DNA of 64,000 nt from Mycolicibacterium peregrinum (GCF_002102345.1 NZ_LQPP01000037.1:1-64000); one strand, 5' to 3'. Shown: positions 33,008 to 42,356, numbered from the stretch's first letter. Notes: generated from the sequence alone by a model not told the origin. Numbers and translations are program-made.

Positions 33008-33682
33008 ATGTCGACGTATGGCCAGTTCTGTCCCGTGGCCAAGGCCATGGAATTGCTCGACGAACGCTGGACCTTGCTGGTGGTCCGGGAACTGCTGCGG
33101 GGCAGCGCGCACTTCAACGACCTGCGCCGCGGGGTGCCGAAGATGTCTCCGGCGCTGTTGTCCAAGCGGCTGAAGTCGCTGACCCGCGCCGGGGTGATCG
33201 AGCGTTCCGAGGTAGACGGGCGGACGAGCTATTCGCTGACACCGTGCGGGCAGGAACTCGCCGGTGTGGTCGACGCACTCGGGGCGTGGGGCGTGCGGTG
33301 GATCGGCGAGCTGGGCGAGCAGGATCTCGACCCGCACCTGCTGATGTGGGACATGCGCCGCACCATTCCCATCGCCGACTGGCCGCGGTCGCGCACCACG
33401 ATCGCGTTCGTCCTCGACGGAGTGGTGCCCAAGTCATCGAGGTGGTGGCTGACGGTGAGCGACGGGCAGGCCGATGTCTGCGATTTCGATCCCGGCTACG
33501 AGTTGGCCGGGACTGTACGGACCGACCTGCGCACGCTGGTCGAGATCTGGCGCGGAGATGTCGGCTGGGCCCGGGCGGTCCTCGACGGCAGTGTGGCGTT
33601 GTCGGGATCGGCCGATGTCCGCCGCGCCATCCCGAAGTGGCTGGGCCAGAGCACGGCGGCCACCATTCCTCGGCCGGCCTGA
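33008..33682 (+). CDS. HxlR-family transcriptional regulator with C-terminal SCP2-like domain
   Basis: This 224-residue protein has the HxlR winged helix (CPVAKAMELLDERWTLLVVRELL, then SPALLSKRLKSLTRAGVIER) in residues 7-95. The additional C-terminal half (FVLDGVVPKSSRWWLTVSDGQADVCDFDPGYE) resembles a sterol-carrier-like ligand domain often fused in actinobacterial members. HxlR proteins sense aldehydes, quinones or redox stress. The ATG at 33008 follows GGGGAGGGAAG. It ends 3 bp from the convergent pyruvate-oxidase-like gene. Confidence 0.87.
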   Translation: MSTYGQFCPVAKAMELLDERWTLLVVRELLRGSAHFNDLRRGVPKMSPALLSKRLKSLTRAGVIERSEVDGRTSYSLTPCGQELAGVVDALGAWGVRWIGELGEQDLDPHLLMWDMRRTIPIADWPRSRTTIAFVLDGVVPKSSRWWLTVSDGQADVCDFDPGYELAGTVRTDLRTLVEIWRGDVGWARAVLDGSVALSGSADVRRAIPKWLGQSTAATIPRPA

Positions 33683-33685
33683 GCG

Positions 33686-35422
33686 TCAGTCCAGGATGCG
33701 ACGCGCGACGTTGGTGGTGACCAGGTCCAGGAGTTCGTCGGCGCGCCCAGCCAGAATGGTGCGAATCGCGTAGAGCGAGAAGCCCTTTGCCTGTTCGACG
33801 GTGATCGCCGGCGGTATCGACAGCTCCTGACGTGCGGTGTGCACGTCGACGAGTGCGGGGCCGCCGTGGGCGAAGGCGTCGGTCAGGGCCCGTTCCAATT
33901 CACCCGGTTCGGTGACACGACGGCCGAACATGCCCATGGCCTGGGCCACCGCGGCGAAGTCCGGGTTGACCAGGTCGGTGCCGAACGTGACGATGCCGGC
34001 GGCCTTCATCTCCAGCTCGACGAAGTTCAGCGATGAGTTGTTGAACACGATCAGCTTCACCGGCAGCTTGTTCTGGCTCAGCGTCACCAGCTCGCCGAAG
34101 AGCATGGTCAGTCCACCGTCGCCGGCCAGCGCGACCACCTGCCGGCCCGGGAATGCGGTCTGCGCACCGATGGCGTGCGGGAGCGCGTTGGCCATGGTGC
34201 CGTGGTTGAACGACCCGATCAGCCTGCGCCGGCCGTTCATGGTCACGTACCGGGCCGCCCACACCACCGGCGACCCGACATCACAGGTGAACACCGCATC
34301 GTCGGAGGCCAACCGGTTGGCCAGTGCGGCAACATATTCCGGGCGGATCGGGGTCTTGTCACGATCGTTGACCGCCAACGAGTCGAGCGTGGCGCGGGTC
34401 TTGCGGTAGTGGCGTAGCGACCGGTCGAGATGCTCGCGAGTGGTCTTGGGCCGCAACAGCGGTTGCAGTGCGGCCAGGGTGTCGGCGACACTGCCGCGCA
34501 GCCCGAGATCGATCGGGGTGCGCCGGCCGAGATTACGGCCGCGAATGTCGACCTGGATGACGGTGGCGGCCTCGGGATAGAACTGCTGATAGGGAAAGTC
34601 CGTGCCCAACATCAACAGCGTGTCGGCCTCTTTGATGGCCTTGTACCCGGAGGCGAAACCGAGCAGCCCGGTCATGCCGACGTCGAACGGGTTGTCGTAC
34701 TCGATGAATTCCTTGCCGCGCAACGCATGGACGATCGGCGCCTGCAGCGTGGAGGCCAGCTCGATCAGGGCATCATGCGAACCGGCCACGCCCGCGCCAC
34801 CCAGGATCGTGACGCGCTCGGCCGCGTTGAGAATGTCGGCCGCCCGACGCACCGACTCGTCATCGGGGCGCATGATCGATCTGGTCGGCCGCACCGGGCA
34901 GGTCGCCCAGGCGCTCTCCCCCGTGCGCTGCAGGAAGATCTCGCCGGGGATGACGACGACGGCGACCCCGTTGTCCTCCACGGCCGCTCGCATCGCCATC
35001 TCCAGGATGCGCGGCGCCATCTCAGGGGTGCTGACCAGTTCGCAGTAGACACTGCACTCGCGGAAGAGGTCCTGCGGGTGGGTTTCCTGGAAGTACTCCG
35101 ACCCGATCTCGGTGCGTGGAATGTGGGCGGCGATGGCCAGCACGGGGACCCGGCTGCGCTGCGCGTCGAACAGCCCGTTGATCAAGTGCAGATTGCCCGG
35201 GCCGCAGCTGCCCGCGCACACCGCCAGCTGGCCGGTCAGCGCGGCGTCGGCGGACGCGGCGAATGCGGCGGTCTCCTCGTGGCGGACATGCTGCCAGGTG
35301 ATGTCGCCGCTGCGCCGGATGGCATCGGTGAATCCATTGAGGCTGTCACCGGGAAGGCCGTAGACCCGCCTTACCCCACTCAGTGTGAGTGCAGAGATGA
35401 CTTGGTCTGCAATGGTCGCCAT
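33686..35422 (-). CDS. Thiamine-diphosphate pyruvate oxidase/dehydrogenase-like enzyme (PoxB type)
   Basis: This 578-residue enzyme of the acetolactate synthase superfamily has the catalytic Glu in HVRHEETAAFAASADAAL near residue 50 and the central domain VTILGGAGVAGSHD. The TDP-binding motif GDGGLTMLFGELVTLSQNKLP, with NNSSLNF, lies near residue 420. PoxB converts pyruvate to acetate and CO2 at the membrane. Acetolactate synthase or another TDP enzyme is less likely from the overall pattern. It is preceded by a strong hairpin at 35441-35487 that separates it from the SDR gene. Confidence 0.82.
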   Translation of the reverse strand: MATIADQVISALTLSGVRRVYGLPGDSLNGFTDAIRRSGDITWQHVRHEETAAFAASADAALTGQLAVCAGSCGPGNLHLINGLFDAQRSRVPVLAIAAHIPRTEIGSEYFQETHPQDLFRECSVYCELVSTPEMAPRILEMAMRAAVEDNGVAVVVIPGEIFLQRTGESAWATCPVRPTRSIMRPDDESVRRAADILNAAERVTILGGAGVAGSHDALIELASTLQAPIVHALRGKEFIEYDNPFDVGMTGLLGFASGYKAIKEADTLLMLGTDFPYQQFYPEAATVIQVDIRGRNLGRRTPIDLGLRGSVADTLAALQPLLRPKTTREHLDRSLRHYRKTRATLDSLAVNDRDKTPIRPEYVAALANRLASDDAVFTCDVGSPVVWAARYVTMNGRRRLIGSFNHGTMANALPHAIGAQTAFPGRQVVALAGDGGLTMLFGELVTLSQNKLPVKLIVFNNSSLNFVELEMKAAGIVTFGTDLVNPDFAAVAQAMGMFGRRVTEPGELERALTDAFAHGGPALVDVHTARQELSIPPAITVEQAKGFSLYAIRTILAGRADELLDLVTTNVARRILD

Positions 35423-35440
35423 GACGCCTCCCGGTGTGGG

Positions 35441-35487
35441 TTCCGGCGTGATCGCTGACGCGGGGCGCGCCCTCGATCACGCCGGAA
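35441..35487 (-). terminator. Perfect 14-bp stem after the SDR gene
   Basis: TTCCGGCGTGATCG (35441-35454) and CGATCACGCCGGAA (35474-35487) are perfect arms around a 19-base loop. The hairpin begins just past the SDR stop at 35494 and lies before the PoxB-like start, so it should end the SDR transcript. It could also be an operator, given its position 19 bp upstream of the PoxB-like start. Confidence 0.6.
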
Positions 35488-35493
35488 TTCACT

Positions 35494-36261
35494 CTACTTG
35501 GGGGCGAAGCGCTGGCCGGCGTCCAGACGCAGGCACTGGCCGTTGAGCATGGGGTTCTCGGCGATCGCGACGGCGAGCTTGGCGTACTCCTCGGGCTTGC
35601 CCAGACGCTTCGGGAATGCGGCGTCCTTGGTGAGCACAGCGGCGAACTCGTCGGGGATGCCCTCGGTCAGACCGGTGGCGAACAGGCTCGGGGCGATGGC
35701 CAATACACGAATTCCCAAGCTGCCGAGATCCCTTGCCATGGTCAGGCACATGCCGGCGATGGCCGCCTTCGACGCCGTGTAGGCGACCTGACCGATCTGG
35801 CCCTCGAATGCCGCGATGGAGGCGGTGTTGATGATGACGCCGCGCTCTTCGGCTTCTTCGTCGACGGGCTCGTTCTTGCTCATGTGCCAGGCGGCGAGCC
35901 GGCTGATGTTGAACGTGCCGATCAGGTTGAGGTCAATCGTGGAGCGGAACGAATCCAGGCTGTGGGGACCGTCCTTCTTGATGGTGCGCTCGCCGATGCC
36001 GCCACCTGCGGTGGTCACGATGATGTGCAGACCGCCCAGTGCCGCGACAGCCTCTTCCAGCACCTTCTCGGTGCCGTCGAAGTCGGTGACGTCGACGGCG
36101 AAGAACGAACCGCCGATCGCGTCGGCCACTTCCTGGCCCTTGGACTGCGGCCGGTCCAGCACAGCCACGCTGGCTCCGCGCTTGGCCAGTGCCTCAGCGG
36201 TCGCGCGGCCGAAGCCCGACGCGCCGCCGACGACGATAGCCTTCTTGCCTTCGATCTCCAT
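35494..36261 (-). CDS. Type II 3-hydroxyacyl-CoA dehydrogenase-like SDR
   Basis: The 255-residue SDR closely resembles the 17beta-HSD10/3-hydroxyacyl-CoA dehydrogenase type: VGGASGFGRATAEALAKRGASVAVLDRP at the start, TTAGGGIGE, NTASIAAFEGQIGQVAYTASKAAI with the catalytic Tyr-Lys, and the ending GQCLRLDAGQRFAPK. It likely oxidises 3-hydroxyacyl-CoA or hydroxysteroids with NAD. It is divergent from the YqeY-like gene, and the 154-bp gap shows no clear palindrome. Confidence 0.87.
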   Translation of the reverse strand: MEIEGKKAIVVGGASGFGRATAEALAKRGASVAVLDRPQSKGQEVADAIGGSFFAVDVTDFDGTEKVLEEAVAALGGLHIIVTTAGGGIGERTIKKDGPHSLDSFRSTIDLNLIGTFNISRLAAWHMSKNEPVDEEAEERGVIINTASIAAFEGQIGQVAYTASKAAIAGMCLTMARDLGSLGIRVLAIAPSLFATGLTEGIPDEFAAVLTKDAAFPKRLGKPEEYAKLAVAIAENPMLNGQCLRLDAGQRFAPK

Positions 36262-36415
36262 CTAGCTTCCTTTCCAAAAATGACCGAAATCGTAAAGCAA
36301 CCTATCCCATCAACCCTTCCCGTAAGCCTTTCGGGTTCTCATTTCTTCTCCTCCACACGTTGAGCGTGCGTAAATCCCTCGACGCCACCTCCGAGACCGA
36401 ATAGGTTCGCCTGCC

Positions 36416-36796
36416 ATGACCCCGGCAGAGCTTTGGCGCGACCGTCTCCGCAAATCCCTGCTGTCGGCACGCAAGGCCCGCGACACCAACCTCACCGCCG
36501 CGATCCGGTCGGCGTTGAGCGCCATCGACAACGCCGAGACACCGCAGGCCGATCAGACCGATACCCGCATCGGCGGAGCGATCGCCGGCGCGGTCTCGGG
36601 CGTCGGATCCACGGAGGTGGCGCGCCGAGTTCTCAGCGACGACGAGGTGCGCGACCTCCTCCGTGCCGAGATCGATGAACGACTGTCGGCGGCAAGCGGA
36701 TACATCGCGAACGGGCATCACGAACGGGCATCGGAGCTGCGATCGCAGGCCGCTGTCCTCGCCCAGGTTCTCGGCCAACCGCAGGAGGGTGTCTGA
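36416..36796 (+). CDS. YqeY/GatB-tail-like protein
   Basis: This 126-residue all-helical protein fits the GatB/YqeY-related family: a leading WRDRLRKSLLSARKARDTNLTAAIRSALSAIDNAE and the EVARRVLSDDEVRDLLRAEIDERLSAA core. YqeY proteins resemble the tRNA-contacting tail of the amidotransferase GatB, but their free-standing function is unknown. It lies 21 bp before ligB on the same strand and may be cotranscribed. Confidence 0.75.
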   Translation: MTPAELWRDRLRKSLLSARKARDTNLTAAIRSALSAIDNAETPQADQTDTRIGGAIAGAVSGVGSTEVARRVLSDDEVRDLLRAEIDERLSAASGYIANGHHERASELRSQAAVLAQVLGQPQEGV

Positions 36797-36817
36797 CCTC
36801 CGTGGCACGCTGAGGGC

Positions 36818-38341
36818 GTGTTGCTCGCTGACATCGCCGCCGCATCCGCCGACATCGCGGCCGCATCGGCGCGACTGGCCAAGATCGACCGCATCGCTGC
36901 ACTGCTGTCGGTGGCCGCCTCGGAGAGAGACGCCCACACGGTGGCGGTCACGGTGTCCTGGTTGTCCGAGGAACTCCCCCAACGCCAGATCGGGGTCGGC
37001 TGGGCCACCCTGCGCTCACTGCCGGCGCCGGCGGAGATCCCCACGTTGACCGTCAGCGGGGTCGACACCGCATTCACCGCCATCAAAGCAATCGCGGGCA
37101 AGGGCTCTCAGTCGCTGCGCGCCGATTCGGTGCGCGACCTTTTCGCGGCGGCCACCGACACCGAGCAGACGTTCCTCCGGAGGCTCCTGGGCGGCGAGCT
37201 GCGGCAGGGCGCGCTGGCAGGCGTGATGGCCGACGCGGTGGCCCGCGCATCCGGCGTCCCGGCGGTCGAGGTCCGGCGTGCGTCGATGCTCGCCGGTGAC
37301 CTGCCCGCGGTGGCCGCAGCGGCGCTCATCCGTGGCCGGGCCGCCCTGGCCGAGTTCAGTTTGCAGGTCGGCCGCCCGGTCGGGCCGATGCTCGCGCAGA
37401 CCGCGACCGGTGTCGTCGACGCGCTCGAACGGCTCGGCGGTACCGCGGTTCTGGAGGCCAAGCTGGACGGCGCGCGCGTACAGATCCACCGCAGCGGCTC
37501 GGAGGTCTCGGTCTACACCCGCACCCTGGACGACGTCACCCACCGACTGCCCGAGGTGGTCGCGGCGACAATGGCACTGCCGGCCACCGATCTGATCGCC
37601 GACGCGGAGGCCATCGCGCTGCGGGCCGACGGGCGCCCGCAGCCGTTTCAGGTCACCGCCGCCCGGTTCGGGCGCAAGACCGCGAACGACCTCGAACCAC
37701 TGTCGGTGTTCTTCTTCGATCTGTTGCACATCGATGGCCAGGATCTGCTCGATCTGCCCACCGAGCAGCGGCTGACCGCACTCGATGCACTGGTACCTCA
37801 AGACCGGCGCGTCGATCGCGTCGTCACCTCAGACGGCGCGGTCGCGCAGGACTTCCTGGACCGCACCTTGGCTGCCGGACATGAGGGTGTGATTGCGAAG
37901 TCGCCGGCGGCACCGTATGAGGCCGGCCGTCGCGGCGCAGGTTGGCTCAAGGTCAAGCCTGTGCACACCCTGGACCTGGTGGTGCTGGCAGTGGAATGGG
38001 GGTCGGGCCGACGCACCGGGAAGCTGTCCAACATTCATCTGGGCGCACGGGATCCGGAAACCGGTGGATTCGTGATGCTGGGCAAGACTTTCAAGGGCAT
38101 GACCGACACGATGCTGGCTTGGCAGACCGAGCGCTTCGGCGAACTGCAGGTCGACGACGACGGCTGGGTCGTCACCGTCCGGCCCGAGCAGGTCGTCGAG
38201 ATCGCCTTCGACGGCGTCCAGAGGTCGAGCCGCTACCCCGGCGGTGTCGCGCTGCGGTTCGCCCGGGTCCTGAGGTACCGGGACGACAAGACCCCGGATC
38301 AGGCAGACACCATCGACACCGTGCGCGCATTCCTCACCTGA
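36818..38341 (+). CDS. ligB: ATP-dependent DNA ligase LigB (Rv3062-like)
   Basis: The 507-residue ligase has motif I EAKLDGARVQIHR with the adenylated lysine near residue 215, and motif III SVFFFDLLHIDG. Motif IV is GHEGVIAKSP, motif V WLKVKPVHTLDLVV, and the OB domain follows. The N-terminal DNA-binding domain matches M. tuberculosis LigB. It seals nicks with ATP and supplements the NAD-dependent LigA. The start is the GTG at 36818; the alternatives lack conserved residues. It is followed by cstA as in M. tuberculosis. Confidence 0.95.
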   Translation: MLLADIAAASADIAAASARLAKIDRIAALLSVAASERDAHTVAVTVSWLSEELPQRQIGVGWATLRSLPAPAEIPTLTVSGVDTAFTAIKAIAGKGSQSLRADSVRDLFAAATDTEQTFLRRLLGGELRQGALAGVMADAVARASGVPAVEVRRASMLAGDLPAVAAAALIRGRAALAEFSLQVGRPVGPMLAQTATGVVDALERLGGTAVLEAKLDGARVQIHRSGSEVSVYTRTLDDVTHRLPEVVAATMALPATDLIADAEAIALRADGRPQPFQVTAARFGRKTANDLEPLSVFFFDLLHIDGQDLLDLPTEQRLTALDALVPQDRRVDRVVTSDGAVAQDFLDRTLAAGHEGVIAKSPAAPYEAGRRGAGWLKVKPVHTLDLVVLAVEWGSGRRTGKLSNIHLGARDPETGGFVMLGKTFKGMTDTMLAWQTERFGELQVDDDGWVVTVRPEQVVEIAFDGVQRSSRYPGGVALRFARVLRYRDDKTPDQADTIDTVRAFLT

Positions 38342-38455
38342 CGCCGCGCCGTTCACCTGGTTAGGGTGCGGAAACCGGGATTCGATGCCGTGCGGTTTGG
38401 CTCGATGAAAAGATCACACCCGACGCGTACGACACTGGGCGAGCAAGGAGAGACC

Positions 38456-40762
38456 GTGGCAACACCAGATGCCCCACCGGCGGATCGCATCGAGGACCAC
38501 GACGGCGACATCACCTATATCCGCACCGACAAAGACCTTCCGCCGGTGGCGATCATCGACCGCTCTCCGATCACCGTGAAACACAAGGCGATCTTCGCGA
38601 CGGTCGCGGTTCTCGGCGCAGTCGCCTGGGCGGTCATCGCCTTCTTCCGCGGTGAGACCGTCAACGCGGTCTGGTTCGTGATCGCCGCGATCTGCACCTA
38701 CGTGATCGGATTTCGGTTCTACGCCCGGCTGATCGAGATGAAGATCGTCCGGCCTCGCGACGACAATGCCACTCCGGCAGAGCTTTTCGAAAACGGCACC
38801 GACTACATGCCGACCGACCGGCGCGTGTTGTTCGGTCATCACTTCGCCGCGATCGCCGGAGCGGGCCCGCTTGTCGGCCCGGTGCTGGCCATGCAGATGG
38901 GCTATCTGCCGGGGACCATCTGGATCATCATCGGTGCGGTCGTGGCCGGCTGCGTCCAGGACTATCTGGTGCTGTCCATCTCGGTGCGCCGCCGCGGCCG
39001 CTCGCTGGGGCAGATGGCACGCGACGAGCTCGGCGTGGTCGGTGGCGTGGCGGCGATCGTCGGCGTGCTGGTGATCATGGTGATCCTGTTGGCGGTGCTG
39101 GCCCTGGTCGTCGTCAACGCGCTCGCCGAGAGCCCGTGGGGCGTGTTCTCGATCGCGATGACCATCCCGATCGCCATCTTCATGGGTCTGTATCTGCGCT
39201 TCTTCCGTCCCGGCCGGGTGTCGGAGGTGTCCCTCATCGGCGTCGCACTGCTGCTGCTCGCGGTGATCTCCGGCGGTTGGGTCGCCGAAACCGACTGGGG
39301 TGCTGACTGGTTCACGCTGTCCAAGGTCACCCTCTCGTGGTGCATCATCATCTACGGCTTGGCCGCTTCGGTGTTGCCCGTGTGGTTCCTGCTGGCCCCG
39401 CGCGATTACCTGTCGACGTTCATGAAGGTCGGCACCATCGCCCTGCTGGCCATCGGCATCCTGATCGCCCGCCCGGTGATGCAGGCACCCGCGATCTCGC
39501 AGTTCGCCGCCAGCGGCACCGGTCCGGTGTTCGCCGGCTCGCTGTTCCCGTTCCTGTTCATCACCATCGCCTGCGGTGCACTGTCGGGCTTTCACGCGCT
39601 GATCTCCTCGGGCACCACGCCCAAGTTGCTGGAGAAGGAAAGCCAGATGCGGCTGATCGGCTACGGCGGCATGCTCACCGAGTCGTTCGTCGCCATCATG
39701 GCGCTGATCACCGCCGCGATCCTCAACCAGCACCTGTACTTCGCGATCAATGCGCCGACGGCGGCCACCGGAACCACCGCGCAGACCGCGGCCGATTATG
39801 TCAACGGTCTTGGCCTGTCCGGTCAGCCGATCACTGCGCAGGAGATCACCGCAGCCGCCGATGGCGTCGGCGAGCAGTCGATCGTGTCGCGCACCGGCGG
39901 CGCACCCACCCTGGCCTTCGGCATGTCCGAGGTGCTCCACCAGGTGTTCGGCGGCGAGAGCCTGAAGGCGTTCTGGTACCACTTCGCGATCATGTTCGAG
40001 GCGTTGTTCATCCTCACCACGGTCGACGCCGGCACCCGGGTGGCCCGGTTCATGCTGTCCGACGGCCTCGGCAATCTCGGTGGGCCGCTGAAGAAGTTGC
40101 GCGATCCGAGCTGGCGCGTCGGCGCGTGGGCCTGCTCGATCATCGTGGTCGCCGCGTGGGGTTCCATCCTGCTGATGGGTGTGACGGATCCGCTGGGCGG
40201 CATCAACACCTTGTTCCCGCTGTTCGGCATAGCGAATCAGCTGCTGGCTGCGATCGCGTTGACAGTGGTCACCGTCGTGGTGATCAAACGCGGCTTGGTG
40301 AAGTGGGCCTGGATACCGGGGCTTCCGTTGTTGTGGGACCTGACGGTGACGATGACGGCATCGTGGCAGAAGATCTTCTCCGCTGACCCGAAAGTCGGTT
40401 ATTGGAAGCAGCATTCGCAATACGTCGCGGCCAAGGAGGCCGGAAAGTCGACGTTCGGTGCAGCGAAGACCCCCGATCAGATCGACGCCGTCATCCGCAA
40501 CACCTTCATTCAGGGCACGTTGTCGATCGTCTTCGCCGTGCTGGTGCTGATCGTGTTCATCGCAGGGGTGGTGATGGCGCTTCAGGCGCTGCGCGGCGCC
40601 GCCAGGCCGCTGGCCGTGGACGAGGAGGTTCCGTCGCGCATCTTCGCGCCGTCGGGACTGATCCCCACCCAGGTCGAGAAGGAGGTGCAGAAGCAGTGGG
40701 ACGCCTTACCCGGAGCACACGCCAGGCCGCACGCCACATCGGCTGGTACTGGTCAACATTGA
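38456..40762 (+). CDS. cstA: Carbon-starvation/pyruvate-peptide transporter CstA (Rv3063-like)
   Basis: This is a 768-residue multi-pass membrane protein with about 16 hydrophobic segments. Conserved CstA features are VLFGHHFAAIAGAGPLVGPVLAMQMGYLPG, FITIACGALSGFHALISSGTTPKLL, and LTTVDAGTRVARFML. The family imports pyruvate and peptides during nutrient limitation. The GTG at 38456 follows AAGGAGAG, while the longer frame has no good ribosome site. Its 3' end overlaps a small YbdD-family gene by 67 bp, which pairs with cstA in many bacteria. Confidence 0.94.
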   Translation: MATPDAPPADRIEDHDGDITYIRTDKDLPPVAIIDRSPITVKHKAIFATVAVLGAVAWAVIAFFRGETVNAVWFVIAAICTYVIGFRFYARLIEMKIVRPRDDNATPAELFENGTDYMPTDRRVLFGHHFAAIAGAGPLVGPVLAMQMGYLPGTIWIIIGAVVAGCVQDYLVLSISVRRRGRSLGQMARDELGVVGGVAAIVGVLVIMVILLAVLALVVVNALAESPWGVFSIAMTIPIAIFMGLYLRFFRPGRVSEVSLIGVALLLLAVISGGWVAETDWGADWFTLSKVTLSWCIIIYGLAASVLPVWFLLAPRDYLSTFMKVGTIALLAIGILIARPVMQAPAISQFAASGTGPVFAGSLFPFLFITIACGALSGFHALISSGTTPKLLEKESQMRLIGYGGMLTESFVAIMALITAAILNQHLYFAINAPTAATGTTAQTAADYVNGLGLSGQPITAQEITAAADGVGEQSIVSRTGGAPTLAFGMSEVLHQVFGGESLKAFWYHFAIMFEALFILTTVDAGTRVARFMLSDGLGNLGGPLKKLRDPSWRVGAWACSIIVVAAWGSILLMGVTDPLGGINTLFPLFGIANQLLAAIALTVVTVVVIKRGLVKWAWIPGLPLLWDLTVTMTASWQKIFSADPKVGYWKQHSQYVAAKEAGKSTFGAAKTPDQIDAVIRNTFIQGTLSIVFAVLVLIVFIAGVVMALQALRGAARPLAVDEEVPSRIFAPSGLIPTQVEKEVQKQWDALPGAHARPHATSAGTGQH

Positions 40763-40899
40763 TGGGTGACAACCACTACCGGCGCTACGTAGCGCATCGG
40801 GAGCGGACGCACCCGGACGAACCGGTGCTGTCCGAGCGCGACTATTGGAAGATGCGGCACCGCAACACGGAGGCCAATCCCGGGGCGCGCTGCTGCTGA
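40696..40899 (+). CDS. YbdD/YjiX (KCU-star) family small protein
   Basis: This 67-residue gene overlaps the end of cstA in another frame. The GTG at 40696 has a strong AGGAGGTG ribosome site about 10 bases upstream inside cstA. The protein reads GWYWSTLMGDNHYRRYVAHRERTHPDEPVLSERDYWK and ends RCC, the family hallmark; in some bacteria the last residue is selenocysteine. It is a usual partner of CstA-type transporters, perhaps assisting their assembly or activity. A start at the ATG 40762 would remove the conserved N-terminal helix. Confidence 0.82.
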   Translation: MGRLTRSTRQAARHIGWYWSTLMGDNHYRRYVAHRERTHPDEPVLSERDYWKMRHRNTEANPGARCC

Positions 40900-40946
40900 G
40901 CCGGCGAATCTGCTGATCGCCTGGCCTAGGTGGTGAAGCACCGGCT

Positions 40947-40967
40947 AAACTGTTGCCATTACGGTAA
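40947..40967. promoter_or_regulatory. TTACNGTAA double site 1 (amidohydrolase promoter)
   Basis: A perfect TTACGGTAA lies at 40959-40967. A degenerate unit AAACTGTTG (core ACTGT kept) lies 12 bp upstream, centre to centre. The site ends 24 bp before the GTG of the amidohydrolase gene. It belongs to a set of seven 21-bp sites in this half of the window. Confidence 0.55.
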
Positions 40968-40991
40968 GGCCGTCGTGAATGGAGCGCGTTC

Positions 40992-42278
40992 GTGAATAAA
41001 GACGACATGATCCTGATCAGCGTGGACGATCACATCGTCGAACCACCTGACATGTTCAAGAACCACCTGCCCAAGAAATACGCCGACGAGGCACCCCGCC
41101 TGGTGCACAACCCAGACGGCAGTGATACCTGGCAGTTCCGCGACATCGTGATCCCCAACGTCGCGCTCAACGCGGTCGCCGGCCGGCCCAAGGAGGAATA
41201 CGGTCTGGAACCCCAGGGTCTCGATGAGATCCGCAAGGGCTGCTACAACGTCGACGAGCGCGTCAAGGACATGAACGCCGGCGGCATCCTCGGCTCCATC
41301 TGCTTCCCGTCGTTCCCCGGTTTCGCCGGCCGCCTGTTCGCCACCGAGGATCCCGAGTTCTCCCTGGCACTCGTGCAGGCCTACAACGACTGGCACATCG
41401 ACGAATGGTGCGGCGCCTACCCCGCCCGCTTCATCCCGATGGCACTCCCGGTGATCTGGGATGCCGAGGCCTGCGCCCAAGAGGTGCGCCGGGTGTCCAA
41501 GAAGGGCGTGCACGCCCTGACCTTCACCGAGAACCCGGCCGCCATGGGTTACCCGAGCTTCCACGATGATTACTGGACCCCGCTGTGGAAGGCGTTGTGC
41601 GACACCGACACCGTGCTCAACGTGCACATCGGGTCGTCGGGCAAGCTGGCTATCACCGCCCCGGACGCGCCCCTGGACGTGATGATCACTCTGCAACCGA
41701 TGAACATCGTGCAGGCGGCCGCAGACCTGTTGTGGTCCAAGCCCATCAAGGATTACCCGGATCTCAAGATCGGGTTGTCCGAGGGCGGCACCGGCTGGAT
41801 TCCGTATTTCCTGGAGCGGGTCGATCGCACCTACGAGATGCACTCGACCTGGACGCATCAGAACTTCGGCGGCAAGCTGCCCAGCGAGGTGTTTCGTGAG
41901 CACTTCCTGACCTGTTTCATCTCCGATCCGGTCGGCGTGGCGTTACGCGACAGGATCGGCATCGACAACATCAGTTGGGAAGCCGATTACCCGCACAGCG
42001 ACTCGATGTGGCCGGGCGCGCCCGAGGAATTGTGGGATGTGCTCACCGAGAACAACGTCCCCGACGACGAGATCAACAAGATGACGCATGAGAACGCCAT
42101 GCGCTGGTATTCGTTCGATCCGTTCACCCACATCTCGCGGGAGCAGGCCACCGTCGGTGCTCTGCGTAAAGCCGCTGAGGGACACGATGTTTCGATCCAG
42201 GCGCTCAGTCACCACGAGCAGGGCACGCGCGGCGACGCGCTGCACGCGGCGGCCCGAGGCAACTCGGGCTCCGAGTAG
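40992..42278 (+). CDS. Amidohydrolase-2 family protein
   Basis: The 428-residue TIM-barrel metal enzyme has the N-terminal metal motif SVDDHIVEPPDMF, a mid-protein histidine in VLNVHIGSSG, the conserved GLSEGGTGWIPYFLERVD, and the final Asp in WEADYPHSDSMWP. Related mycobacterial proteins are found in steroid and cyclic-compound clusters, acting as hydrolases or decarboxylases. It starts with GTG at 40992 after a GGAG site, directly behind operator site 1. It is probably the first catabolic gene of the second cluster. Confidence 0.87.
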   Translation: MNKDDMILISVDDHIVEPPDMFKNHLPKKYADEAPRLVHNPDGSDTWQFRDIVIPNVALNAVAGRPKEEYGLEPQGLDEIRKGCYNVDERVKDMNAGGILGSICFPSFPGFAGRLFATEDPEFSLALVQAYNDWHIDEWCGAYPARFIPMALPVIWDAEACAQEVRRVSKKGVHALTFTENPAAMGYPSFHDDYWTPLWKALCDTDTVLNVHIGSSGKLAITAPDAPLDVMITLQPMNIVQAAADLLWSKPIKDYPDLKIGLSEGGTGWIPYFLERVDRTYEMHSTWTHQNFGGKLPSEVFREHFLTCFISDPVGVALRDRIGIDNISWEADYPHSDSMWPGAPEELWDVLTENNVPDDEINKMTHENAMRWYSFDPFTHISREQATVGALRKAAEGHDVSIQALSHHEQGTRGDALHAAARGNSGSE

Positions 42279-42291
42279 TCACCTTCTCCCG

Positions 42292-42349
42292 CGAGCAGAC
42301 GCAAAACTGCCCCTTTTCGTTCGAAAAGGGGCAGTTTTATGTCTGCTCG
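42292..42349. terminator. 58-bp bidirectional terminator hairpin, copy 1
   Basis: Outer arms CGAGCAGAC (42292-42300) and GTCTGCTCG (42341-42349) enclose inner arms AAAACTGCCCCTTTTCG (42303-42319) and CGAAAAGGGGCAGTTTT (42322-42338), with a 2-base loop. It lies between the convergent amidohydrolase and P450 genes, and each strand has a T-run after the inner stem. A covarying copy lies at 62579-62636. Confidence 0.85.
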
Positions 42350-42356
42350 GCGCGTA

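Noticed and set aside
38414..40420. 668-codon minus-strand open frame opposite cstA
   Set aside because: It is rich in Arg, His, Asp and Gln with no recognisable domain. It mirrors the codon bias of the real membrane protein on the plus strand.
40890..40905. Possible selenocysteine ending of the YbdD-family protein
   Set aside because: The message reads Cys-Cys followed by TGA. Both cysteines are already encoded, so the TGA is simply the stop; no selenocysteine element was seen.
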